Assembly: GCF_001458435.1 (NCBI RefSeq)
Contig: NZ_CYSF01000007.1
Coordinates: forward strand, 372,001-436,000
Source: Thalassovita mediterranea
GTDB lineage: Bacteria > Pseudomonadota > Alphaproteobacteria > Rhodobacterales > Rhodobacteraceae
Length of the DNA: 64,000 nucleotides
Direction of reading: 5' to 3'
Part shown: positions 19,196 through 26,975 of the stretch, piece after piece
Layout of the letters: every line of letters begins with the position of its first letter
Numbering within the stretch: the stretch's first letter is position 1
Program-made: the position numbers and the translations under genes
The notes under the pieces: model-generated
Databases searched by the model: none
What the model was told of the DNA's origin: nothing
Seen by the model: only the letters and a program-made list of their open reading frames with translations

Positions 19196-19226
19196 AAACG
19201 CCCCTGTGTCATGCGGGGGCGTTTTC
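19196..19226 (+). terminator. Terminator of gcvTHP
   Basis: AAACGCCCC pairs with GGGGCGTTT around a ten-base loop, ending in TTTTC, 37 bases after the gcvP stop. Confidence 0.85.
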
Positions 19227-19383
19227 TATGTGGGGTGTCTGCCTGTTATGGTTACGTCCCTCGCTCGCTCACAACTCGTTCTAAGTTATGTCTTATTTGA
19301 TCCATATTCCCGCCGCGGAGAAGGGGGATATTAAGCGTCGGGACATACACCTGTTTAGGTGAACTAAAGGGGAAAGGCTGGTT

Positions 19384-20187
19384 GTGACGCAATCGGAACG
19401 GACGCAGGGGCTGACACAGCCACAGATCGAAATTGATGAAACCGCAGGTATGCTGGCCTATGAGGATGGGCTGATTGCCTGTTTTACCGATGGCACCTTG
19501 ATCCGCACCGAAACTGGCGACGAGCGGGTCGAACAGCTGCAAAAGGGGCATCGTTTGCGCCTGTGGTCTGGTGAGGTTGCGCAGGTCCGCGTGGTGCTGA
19601 AACGCTATCTCAGCCGTGACGATCTGGACCGTCATCCCGAATTGCGCCCAGTGCGGATTACCGCAGGTGCCCTTGGGCAGGGATTGCCGAAACGCGATCT
19701 TCTGGTGTCACCGCATCACCGTATGCTGGTTGCCTCCCCCGTCGCGGCGCGCATGTTTGGGGAGGGTGAGGTGCTCATCGCCGCCATTCGCTTGACGGAA
19801 CTGCCGGGCATCTACGTGGATCAAGGCGTGGACAGTGTTACATACGTCAACGTCGCCCTGGATCGTCATCAGGTGATTTTCGCCGAAGGCTGCCCCAGTG
19901 AAACCCTTTACACTGGTCCCGAAGCACTGGCGCGTCTGCCCGACGCCGCGCGTCAGGAACTGCTGACATTGTTCCCTGATCTGGCAATCCGCAGCACCCC
20001 CGGTGCCGTGGCCCGTAAAATCCCCGCAGGTCAGCAACAGAAACAGTTGGTCGCCCGCATGAGCAAAAATGCCAAACGGGCATTGGATCCCAAGGTGGTT
20101 ACGGTGCCAAACCACGCGGAATGCACCGTCAGCGCGGGCGCGCGATTCCGTCAACTGCTGAGTGCAAGCAGCGCGCATCTGTCCTGA
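19384..20187 (+). CDS. Stand-alone Hint (intein/Hedgehog-type) domain protein
   Basis: The 267-residue protein has a single Hint domain near residues 35-175. It opens with the block A-like LIACFTDGTLIRTETG, continues with the DLLVSPHHRMLV region (the TxxH-like block), and ends with DRHQVIFAEGCPSETLY. These lone Hint proteins, without toxin or adhesin partner, are typical of roseobacters and have no assigned function. The C-terminal 80 residues are not recognised. The start is GTG 19384 behind AAGGGGAAAGG. Neighbours give no clue. Confidence 0.82.
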   Translation: MTQSERTQGLTQPQIEIDETAGMLAYEDGLIACFTDGTLIRTETGDERVEQLQKGHRLRLWSGEVAQVRVVLKRYLSRDDLDRHPELRPVRITAGALGQGLPKRDLLVSPHHRMLVASPVAARMFGEGEVLIAAIRLTELPGIYVDQGVDSVTYVNVALDRHQVIFAEGCPSETLYTGPEALARLPDAARQELLTLFPDLAIRSTPGAVARKIPAGQQQKQLVARMSKNAKRALDPKVVTVPNHAECTVSAGARFRQLLSASSAHLS

Positions 20188-20216
20188 AAATCAGCACCGC
20201 CGACGCTGTTCGGCGC

Positions 20217-21050
20217 TCACGCGCGGCGCAGGAACGGCAGCTCTGCCGCCACGGTTTGCCAAACCTCTTCGCTGGCGGCTGTCAGCAGATAGCCGGTGGT
20301 GATGCCGGTGTGATAGTCACGCCCGTCAATCATCCGCGCCACACCGCCGGCCTGTGTCACCGCATGCACCCCCGCCGCATGATCCCACGGGTTCAGCATG
20401 CCGGACAGGCAGAAATCCACTGCGCCTTGGGCCAGCAGGCGGTATTCGTGACACGAACAGCGCAGCATGAAGGTGCGGTTGAACCGCGGCAGCGCCGCCG
20501 CCATTTGCCCCTGCACGGATTTTTCCATCAGATAGAGGTGGATGAAACCGGTGAGATGTTCCAGCGGTTTCACTGGCGCGGTGGCCAGCGCACGGGCAGG
20601 CTGATCCGGCGTGGCCATCACCGTTCCATCGCCTGCGGCCAGAACCCAGTCATCCATCACCACATCGTACAACATCCCGAATATCGGAACACCAAAACGG
20701 GTCGCCGCCAGAATAACGCCGAAGGTCGCCAGACCGTTGGCGAAATTCCATGTGCCGTCGACGGGATCAATGATCAGCGCCAGCTCCGCCTCTGCCGCTT
20801 GCGCGCGCAGGGTGGGGTCGGCGCTGGCGGCTTCCTCCCCCAAAATCATCGCATCCGGAAAGGCGTCGCGCAGGGCGGCGGTGATCCGTGCCTCAGCAGC
20901 CAGATCGGCCTCTGTAACCAGATCATCGGGCTTGGTCTTGGACCGAATGTCACTGGCGGCAAGGTTGCGAAATCGCGGCAGAATTTCGGCCTTTGCGGCG
21001 CTGCGAACGGTTTCGATCAACAGATCCTGCTGCGCTTGGGTCAGTGTCAT
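20217..21050 (-). CDS. Inositol monophosphatase-family phosphatase
   Basis: The 277-residue protein has the metal motifs of the IMPase/FBPase superfamily: LGEEAA (Glu of motif 1), IIDPVDGTWNFANG (motif A) and NPWDHAAG (motif B). Members dephosphorylate inositol-1-phosphate, histidinol phosphate or similar small sugar phosphates by a Mg2+-dependent lithium-sensitive mechanism; the substrate here is undecided. The start at 21050 has AGGGAACCC upstream; a farther in-frame ATG at 21092 has no ribosome site. It follows the ybbAP-like transporter on the same strand after 66 bases and may share its transcript. Confidence 0.88.
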   Translation of the reverse strand: MTLTQAQQDLLIETVRSAAKAEILPRFRNLAASDIRSKTKPDDLVTEADLAAEARITAALRDAFPDAMILGEEAASADPTLRAQAAEAELALIIDPVDGTWNFANGLATFGVILAATRFGVPIFGMLYDVVMDDWVLAAGDGTVMATPDQPARALATAPVKPLEHLTGFIHLYLMEKSVQGQMAAALPRFNRTFMLRCSCHEYRLLAQGAVDFCLSGMLNPWDHAAGVHAVTQAGGVARMIDGRDYHTGITTGYLLTAASEEVWQTVAAELPFLRRA

Positions 21051-21116
21051 ATCGGGTTCCCTATCCTTTGCCTGTAGAGGTGCCACGGGCATATGTCAGG
21101 CGCAAGACATCTGGCG

Positions 21117-23633
21117 TTATTCCTTGGCCCGCAGGGTCGCAACCGGCTTTATCGCCAGCGCGCGCCAGGCAAACCCGATCCCCGCCAACAAGGTGGCCAG
21201 CACCCCGCCCGCCACAATGGCAAGGGCAGAGGACCAGATCACCACAAAGTCGCTCTCCATCACAAAGGTCATGACGGCCCAGCCGCCAAGTACACCTGCG
21301 CCCAAGGCCACCAGCGCCGCGCCGCCGCCCAAGAGGGCGGAGCGTAGGGCGAAACTCAGCAGGATACGCCCCCGCGTGGCGCCCAGCGTTTTCAGCACCG
21401 CCGCCTCATAGGCCCGCGCGGGTGCGCCCGCCGCCGCCGCGCCGATCAGCACAAGGAAGCCAGTCAGCAATGTCGCCGCCGCGCCCCAGCGGGTGGCGTT
21501 GGCGATGCCCTCCATCAATGCCGTCACGCGGTCGATGGCATCGCGCACGCGGATCGCGGTGATGTTGGGGTAGGTGGTGGTCTGGTCACGCAGGATCGCA
21601 GGTTCTGCCGCCTCGTCTGCATAGACGGTGGCGATAAAACTATGCGGTGCGCCCTTTAGCGCGGCCTCATTCATTGCCAGCACAAAGCCCATGCCTGCGG
21701 TGGAAAAATCCACCGCGCGGAAGGAGGTGACGGTGCCGGTGATGTCGCGGCCTAGAATGTTGACCGTCATCTCATCGCCCAGCTTCAGCCCCATCTCTTC
21801 GGCTTCTTCATCGGCAAAGCTGATCTGTGGTGTGCCTGCGTAATCCGTCCCCCACCATTCGCCTGCGGTGATCGTGGTGGTTTCGGGCAGGGCACCAGCG
21901 TAGGTGACACCGCGATCACCGCTTAGCACCCAGTGATCGCCTGCGGTTTCCGCCGCCGGACGGCCGTTGATCTGGGTGATCACCCCGCGCAGCATCGGCG
22001 CGTGTTCATGACGGCTGACTTGGGTGTCGGTGTCTAGGCGATTAAGAAAACCGTCGATCTGGCCCCGTTGGATATCGACGAAGAAGAATGAAGGCGCCTT
22101 ATCCGGCAGGTCCTGCTGGATCGCGTTGCGCAGGTTGCCGTCGATCTGACCGACCGCGGCCAGCACTGCCAGGCCAAGGCCCAGCGATAGCACAACAGGC
22201 GTTGCCTCATCCCGCACGCTGCCGATGGCCGACAGCGCCCAGCGTAGGGCAGGGCGGCCGCGGCTAAACGGTGCCGCACGGCGTGCCAGCCAGCGCAGGA
22301 TCAGCGCGGCAATGGCAAGGATCGCGAGCGAGATGATCACGCCGCCAGCGGTCCAGAGTGTTAGGGTGACCGTGCCGGAAAAGGCCACCGCAACGCCCAC
22401 CAGTGCCGCCGCCAATGCCAGCGTGATTGCCACAAAGGGCAGCGGCGGCAGCAGTTTTGCCCCCGCCATTGCATCGCGAAACAGGGTGGCGGCGCGGACC
22501 TCTCCGGTGCGGGCCAGCGGCCAGAGGGTAAAGATCAGCGCCGTCAGTGCGCCGTAAATCGCCGCCTCGATCAGCGGTTCGGGGTAGATCGAAAACTGCG
22601 CCGGAACCGGCAGCTGCGCGGCAATCACCGGGCCAAGGAGGACGGGGATCAACCCACCCAATAGCAGCCCCAGCGCAATGCCAATCACGGATAAAACCCC
22701 GATCTGGATGAAATAGACCTGAAACACCGTGCGCCGATCCGCGCCCAGACTGCGCAGGGTGGCGATCACGCCGGTCTTGCCCGCCAGATAAGCGCGCACG
22801 GCAGCAGACACCCCAACGCCGCCCACCGCCAGACCGGACAGGCCGACAAGGATCAAAAAGGCGCCCAGCCGTTCGACAAAGCTGGCAATCCCCGGCGCGC
22901 CATTACGCGCATCGCGCCAACGCAGACCGCTGTTCTCAAATCGCTCTTTCGCCTCTGTTTCCAATGGGGCGAGGGCTGTGCCCTCTGGCAAGGCCAGCCG
23001 GTATTTCGACGAAAACAGCGTCCCCGACGCCAACAGGCCCGAGGTTTCCAATGCCTCGCGCAACACCAATGTACGCGGGCCAAGGGCGAAGCTGTCGCCT
23101 GCGCTGTCCGGTTCATTTTCCAGCGCCGCCATCAGCACAAAGTCCTGCGTGCCAAGGCGAAAGGTGTCGCCCATCGCCAGCTCCATCTGCGCAATCAGGA
23201 TCGGCGCCATAACTGCGCCCGGTAGATCGTCGCGACCCGCCAGTGCCTCTGCCAGTGGCATATCGGGCGCCAGGACCACATTGCCCACCAGCGGATAGGC
23301 GTCATCAACAGCCTTCACCTGCGTCAACGCGCGGGTGTCACCCCGCACCGCCATAGACCGGAAATCGGCGATTTCCGACACCGCCAGCGCGGTGTCCTCC
23401 ATCCACGCCCGTTCCTCTGGATCAGCGAAGCGATAGGTAAACTCCATCTCCGCGTCGCCGCCTAGGATGGCGGCCCCTTCGGCGGCCAATCCCGCCTCGA
23501 TCCCCGACCTAACCGATCCAACACCTGCGATCGCCGCAACGCCCAAGGCCAGACAGGCCAGAAAGATGCGGAACCCGCGTAGGCCCCCGCGCAATTCACG
23601 CCGCGCGATGCGTCCAGATAGGGCGAGGGTCAT
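21117..23633 (-). CDS. ybbP: FtsX-like ABC transporter permease (YbbP type)
   Basis: An 838-residue membrane protein. It has one N-terminal helix (residues about 20-42), a large extracytoplasmic region, a first FtsX helix bundle (about 250-440), a second periplasmic region and a final FtsX bundle (about 700-825). This double-FtsX layout is the YbbP/LolC-like superfamily that works as a mechanotransmitter or extruder in the envelope. Its start overlaps the ATPase gene stop by four bases (ATGA), so the two are translationally coupled. The gene order next to tesA is the same as in E. coli ybbP-ybbA-tesA. Confidence 0.88.
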   Translation of the reverse strand: MTLALSGRIARRELRGGLRGFRIFLACLALGVAAIAGVGSVRSGIEAGLAAEGAAILGGDAEMEFTYRFADPEERAWMEDTALAVSEIADFRSMAVRGDTRALTQVKAVDDAYPLVGNVVLAPDMPLAEALAGRDDLPGAVMAPILIAQMELAMGDTFRLGTQDFVLMAALENEPDSAGDSFALGPRTLVLREALETSGLLASGTLFSSKYRLALPEGTALAPLETEAKERFENSGLRWRDARNGAPGIASFVERLGAFLILVGLSGLAVGGVGVSAAVRAYLAGKTGVIATLRSLGADRRTVFQVYFIQIGVLSVIGIALGLLLGGLIPVLLGPVIAAQLPVPAQFSIYPEPLIEAAIYGALTALIFTLWPLARTGEVRAATLFRDAMAGAKLLPPLPFVAITLALAAALVGVAVAFSGTVTLTLWTAGGVIISLAILAIAALILRWLARRAAPFSRGRPALRWALSAIGSVRDEATPVVLSLGLGLAVLAAVGQIDGNLRNAIQQDLPDKAPSFFFVDIQRGQIDGFLNRLDTDTQVSRHEHAPMLRGVITQINGRPAAETAGDHWVLSGDRGVTYAGALPETTTITAGEWWGTDYAGTPQISFADEEAEEMGLKLGDEMTVNILGRDITGTVTSFRAVDFSTAGMGFVLAMNEAALKGAPHSFIATVYADEAAEPAILRDQTTTYPNITAIRVRDAIDRVTALMEGIANATRWGAAATLLTGFLVLIGAAAAGAPARAYEAAVLKTLGATRGRILLSFALRSALLGGGAALVALGAGVLGGWAVMTFVMESDFVVIWSSALAIVAGGVLATLLAGIGFAWRALAIKPVATLRAKE

Positions 23634-24340
23634 GCAACCTCTCCGGCATCTGCGGCGGCGGGGCCGCGCTCATTGACAATGCGCCCATCGCGCAACCCGA
23701 TCACCCGATCACAGCGCGCCGCCAGATCATCGGCGTGGGTCACTAGGATCAGGGTTGATCCGTGCCGATCCCGCAGCCCAAACAACAGATCCATAATCGC
23801 CGCGCCATTGGTGCCATCCAGATTGCCAGTGGGTTCATCCGCCAGCAGGATCTTGGGCCGTGGCGCCGCGGCCCGCGCCAGTGCAACACGCTGTTGTTCA
23901 CCGCCCGACATCTGGGCGGGGTAGTGATCGGCACGCGCCGCCAGACCCACCGCCTCCAACTCCTCCCGCGCGCGCTCAAAGGCATCGCGGTGACCGGCCA
24001 GCTCCAGTGGCGTGGCGACATTTTCCAGTGCGGTCATCGTCGGGATCAGGTGAAAGGACTGAAACACAATCCCCATGCTGTCACGGCGAAAACGGGCCAG
24101 CTGATCCTCATCCATCGCGGTCAGATCCTTCCCCAGTGCCTGCACCCGACCAGTGGTGGCCTGTTCCAGCCCGCCCATCAACATCAGCAGCGAAGATTTG
24201 CCGGACCCCGACGGCCCGATCAGGCCCACGCTCTGCCCGCTCTGGACATCCAGTGAAATGCCGTGGAGGATTTCAACACGGCCGGCATTGCCATCCAGCG
24301 TTAAGGTCACATCTGTTAGGGAAAGAACCGGAGAAGTCAT
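23630..24340 (-). CDS. ybbA: ABC transporter ATP-binding protein (YbbA type)
   Basis: The 236-residue ATPase has Walker A GPSGSGKSS (residues 42-50), Q-loop QSFHLIPTMTALENV, signature MSGGEQQRVALARA and Walker B ILLADEPTGNLDG. It belongs to the MacB/LolD/YbbA branch that pairs with FtsX-type permeases. It is the first gene of the ybbA-ybbP pair and is divergent from tesA with 64 bases between the starts, leaving a compact shared promoter region. Confidence 0.92.
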   Translation of the reverse strand: MTSPVLSLTDVTLTLDGNAGRVEILHGISLDVQSGQSVGLIGPSGSGKSSLLMLMGGLEQATTGRVQALGKDLTAMDEDQLARFRRDSMGIVFQSFHLIPTMTALENVATPLELAGHRDAFERAREELEAVGLAARADHYPAQMSGGEQQRVALARAAAPRPKILLADEPTGNLDGTNGAAIMDLLFGLRDRHGSTLILVTHADDLAARCDRVIGLRDGRIVNERGPAAADAGEVA

Positions 24341-24404
24341 GTTTGTCTGCCCGACGTCAAATTATCTGAAACTACGCTCTGCTCTGTCATATGGGGTTGG
24401 TGTG

Positions 24405-25028
24405 ATGCGGGGCAAGGTGCTGGCGCTGTTGCTGCTGCTCTTGGCCGCGCCTGTGTCTGCTGAACCGCTGAAACTTTTGGCATTCGGCGACAGTCTGACC
24501 CACGGCTATGGCCTGCCACAGGGCGATGGGTTCGTGCCACAGATGGAGGCATGGCTGCGGGCCGAAGGTTTGGATGTGGCGGTGACCAACGCGGGCGTTT
24601 CCGGTGACACAACAGCGGGCGGGCTGTCGCGGATTGATTGGACATTGGCCGAGCCGTTCGATGCGATGATCCTGACGCTCGGCGGCAACGATCTGTTGCG
24701 CGGCACAGCCCCAGAGGTGACGCGCGCCAATATGGATGGGATTTTGCAGGCGGTGCAGGGCGCGGGGCTGAAGGTGCTGCTGATCGGCATGCCAGCGCCT
24801 GGGAACTATGGGCCAGAGTATGAGGCGGCGTTCAACGCGATCTGGCCAGAGCTATCCGCACAATATGGCACCGCCTATGTGCCGTCGTTTTTCATTGGGT
24901 TGCCTGATGACGATCCGGCCAAGTTGCGCGGATTGTTTCAGCCCGATGGCATCCACCCGAACGCCGAAGGTGTCGCGCTGATCGTCGAAGGGCTGGGGCC
25001 AGAGGTGGCAAAGCTGTTGGTGGAATGA
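24405..25028 (+). CDS. tesA: Periplasmic multifunctional esterase/acyl-CoA thioesterase I
   Basis: The 207-residue SGNH hydrolase has a signal peptide (VLALLLLLLAAPVSA), block I FGDSLTHGYGL (nucleophile Ser), the block III GGNDLLRG and block V DGIHPNAEG (Asp and His of the triad). TesA-type enzymes hydrolyse acyl-CoA, acyl esters and arylesters in the periplasm. The frame is open well upstream of 24405, but that part runs into the divergent ATPase gene and lacks a signal sequence; the start at ATG 24405 (or GTG 24402) puts the signal peptide at the N-terminus. Confidence 0.92.
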   Translation: MRGKVLALLLLLLAAPVSAEPLKLLAFGDSLTHGYGLPQGDGFVPQMEAWLRAEGLDVAVTNAGVSGDTTAGGLSRIDWTLAEPFDAMILTLGGNDLLRGTAPEVTRANMDGILQAVQGAGLKVLLIGMPAPGNYGPEYEAAFNAIWPELSAQYGTAYVPSFFIGLPDDDPAKLRGLFQPDGIHPNAEGVALIVEGLGPEVAKLLVE

Positions 25029-25046
25029 GACCGCAATAACTGAGCA

Positions 25047-25090
25047 CGGGCGTCAGCCCGGGCCGCGCCCGACCCTTGCGTGGTGCACCC
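25047..25090. repeat. Partial copy of the GC-rich intergenic element
   Basis: Contains GCGCCCGACCCT (25065-25076), identical to 16177-16188 in the gcvH-gcvP spacer, followed after a few bases by GTGCACCC as in the other copy (TTGCACCC). The second arm is missing, so it looks like a shortened or decayed copy. Confidence 0.5.
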
Positions 25091-25093
25091 AAC

Positions 25094-25120
25094 AAAAAAC
25101 GGGCCCCGAAAGGCCCGCCT
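25094..25120 (-). terminator. Terminator of cspA
   Basis: On the minus strand, CGGGCC pairs with GGCCCG around a six-base loop and is followed by GTTTTTTG. It starts about 25 bases after the cold-shock gene. Confidence 0.85.
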
Positions 25121-25143
25121 CATCATCGTCCTGCGCTTAGGTC

Positions 25144-25350
25144 TTAGACCAGTGCCAGGTTGATCGCCGATTCACGACCGTCACGACCTTCTTGCAGCTC
25201 GTAGGTCACTTTCTGGTTGTCGGCCAGACCGGTCAGACCGGAACGCTCAACTGCAGAAATGTGAACGAAGATGTCTTTGCCGCCCTCTTCAGGTGCAATG
25301 AAGCCGTAGCCTTTGGTGGTGTTGAACCATTTTACGGTGCCAGTAGCCAT
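25144..25350 (-). CDS. cspA: Cold-shock-domain protein
   Basis: A 68-residue OB-fold protein with RNP1 KGYGFIAPEE and RNP2 DIFVHISAVE, binding single-stranded RNA or DNA as an RNA chaperone. Start TTTAGGAGACTACGGATG gives a strong ribosome site. The region upstream (25351-25480) is non-coding and long enough for the structured 5' leader typical of these genes, but I cannot identify a specific thermosensor fold. The symbol is by family only; several paralogues are expected in the genome. Confidence 0.95.
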   Translation of the reverse strand: MATGTVKWFNTTKGYGFIAPEEGGKDIFVHISAVERSGLTGLADNQKVTYELQEGRDGRESAINLALV

Positions 25351-25582
25351 CCGTAGTCTCCTAAAATTTAGTCGCTGCCCGCGTCGGTGCGGCAGCTTGG
25401 CGCGTCAGTCGCAAGATCGAAAAACTGAGCCGTTGAATAGGAGCAGAGGTCGAAAGCAATAACGTTGCCCCCAAGATATGGGGCGGTTTCAGGATTCTGA
25501 CAAGTGAAAGTGATGTAAAAGCTCACTTGTTATTGCGTCTATCGCACATATATCAGCGCCGCACGATGAATGGAGGCCGCAG

Positions 25583-26014
25583 ATGGCTGGCAAAAAACTG
25601 ACCTGTCTCAGCTGTGGGCAAGTGAACCGCGTGCCCGAGGATCGCCTGACCTCTGGCCCCAAATGTGGCACCTGCGGCACCAAACTGTTTGCGCAGAAAC
25701 CGGTGGAGGTGGATCTGGCCACCCTGCAAAAGGCCGCGCGCAATGACGATGTGCCGCTGGTTGTGGATTTCTGGGCACCGTGGTGTGGACCGTGCCGCCA
25801 GATGACACCGCAGTTTGCCGCTGCGGTTGCGCCGCTGTCGGGCCGTGCGCGTTTGGTCAAACTGAACACAGAGGCCCATCCGCAGGCCAGTCGCCGCTAT
25901 GGCATTCGCGGCATCCCGATGCTGGCCACCTTCAAGGGCGGCAAGGAGCGCGGACGCAATGCAGGCGCGATGCCCACAGCGGGCATTCTGCAATGGGTGC
26001 AGGGGACGCTTTGA
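25583..26014 (+). CDS. trxC: Thioredoxin 2 (zinc-ribbon thioredoxin)
   Basis: The 143-residue protein has an N-terminal zinc ribbon with Cys8, Cys11, Cys28 and Cys31, then a thioredoxin fold with the active site WCGPC (Cys68, Cys71) and the cis-Pro segment GIPML. This is the TrxC type, a cytosolic disulphide reductase linked to oxidative stress. ATG 25583 follows GGAGG. It is alone, convergent with the ABM gene, and has no obvious OxyR site that I can point to. Confidence 0.95.
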   Translation: MAGKKLTCLSCGQVNRVPEDRLTSGPKCGTCGTKLFAQKPVEVDLATLQKAARNDDVPLVVDFWAPWCGPCRQMTPQFAAAVAPLSGRARLVKLNTEAHPQASRRYGIRGIPMLATFKGGKERGRNAGAMPTAGILQWVQGTL

Positions 26015-26032
26015 TCCCTGCGGCTCGCGTCA

Positions 26033-26353
26033 TTAGTCGTAGGTCTTGGCGACGTCATACATCACCGGCTCAAACCCTTTGCACAACTCGGCGATCCGGC
26101 GGTTGCGTTTGCGCATTTCGTCCGTGCGCAACATGGCCTGAAAATCCTCGCGCCGCCGCCATTGCGAATAGTTTGCAATCCGTGTCTGGGCATCGTTCAC
26201 ATGCAGCCCCGCCGCGATGAACCCCGGCTGTTTGGAGATGAAGCTGTCATAGGCATCCTGCAACGCCTCCATCAGATCCTGACAGGTGCCTGGGGTCATT
26301 TCAAAGGTAGTGATAACGGTTTGAAAATCCTTGGTGGTTGAGATTTTGGGCAT
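26033..26353 (-). CDS. Antibiotic-biosynthesis-monooxygenase (ABM)-fold protein
   Basis: A 106-residue ferredoxin-like-fold protein. The pattern VITTFEMTPGTCQDLMEALQDAY followed by PGFIAAGLHVNDAQTRIANYSQWRRREDFQAML is that of ABM domain proteins, which act as small cofactor-free oxygenases or heme/quinone-binding dimers. The start at 26353 is fixed by GGAGGAGG immediately upstream. The in-frame extension to 26470 lacks support. It is divergent from a PNPOx-fold gene that may share the function of handling an oxidised or heme-like compound, which is inference only. Confidence 0.82.
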   Translation of the reverse strand: MPKISTTKDFQTVITTFEMTPGTCQDLMEALQDAYDSFISKQPGFIAAGLHVNDAQTRIANYSQWRRREDFQAMLRTDEMRKRNRRIAELCKGFEPVMYDVAKTYD

Positions 26354-26492
26354 GGTATCCTCCTCCATCCTCAGCCTAGCACCAGCGCTTGCGCATCCCC
26401 AAGTGTTTTGACGCAGGGCGAAATGGTGCAATTTCATACTAAATTTGTCAGTTATGCTTGCCTGCCCCAATGTCGCGGGCTACACCTCTGCC

Positions 26493-26975
26493 ATGCCAGA
26501 ATTGACCCAACCCACCGATGATGAAGCCCGCGCGCTGGCGCGGCAGTTGATTGATGACGCCCGTTTTGCCGCATTGGCGGTGAACGAGGCAGAAACCGGC
26601 CTGCCACTGGTCAGTCGCGTAGCGATGGGCACCACGGTTGAGGGGCGTCCGGTCACGCTGATTTCGGGCCTTGCCCATCACACCAAAGCGCTGACCGACG
26701 ATCCCCGCTGTTCGCTCTTGGTTGGGGAGCCGGGGGAAAAGGGTGATCCGCTGACCCACCCGCGCTTGACCTTGATGGGGCATATGACCTTCGTCTGTCA
26801 TGGCGATGCGGGGCGCGACGAGTTGGCGGCGCATTATCTGCAAAGCCACCCGAAATCGAAGCTTTACATCGACTTCCCCGATTTCCGCTTTGCCCTGTTT
26901 CAGGTCGGCAAAGCCTACCTTAACGGCGGCTTTGCCCGTGCCTACACGCTGACGGCTGCGGATCTGGGCCTCTAG
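26493..26975 (+). CDS. PNPOx-like flavin/heme-binding protein (HugZ-type)
   Basis: The 160-residue split-barrel protein resembles the pyridoxamine-phosphate-oxidase-like family, in the HugZ/CREG-type branch (ALARQLIDDARFAALAV, VSRVAMGTTVEGRPVTLISGLAHHTKAL, and FRFALFQVGKAYLNGGFARAY). In the heme-utilisation members the protein degrades or binds heme, but I cannot see the specific loop that proves heme use. The start is uncertain: ATG 26493 fits the family, while ATG 26454 and a TTG at 26445 are in frame; none has a strong ribosome site. The stop overlaps that of the convergent beta-helix gene by four bases. Confidence 0.78.
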   Translation: MPELTQPTDDEARALARQLIDDARFAALAVNEAETGLPLVSRVAMGTTVEGRPVTLISGLAHHTKALTDDPRCSLLVGEPGEKGDPLTHPRLTLMGHMTFVCHGDAGRDELAAHYLQSHPKSKLYIDFPDFRFALFQVGKAYLNGGFARAYTLTAADLGL

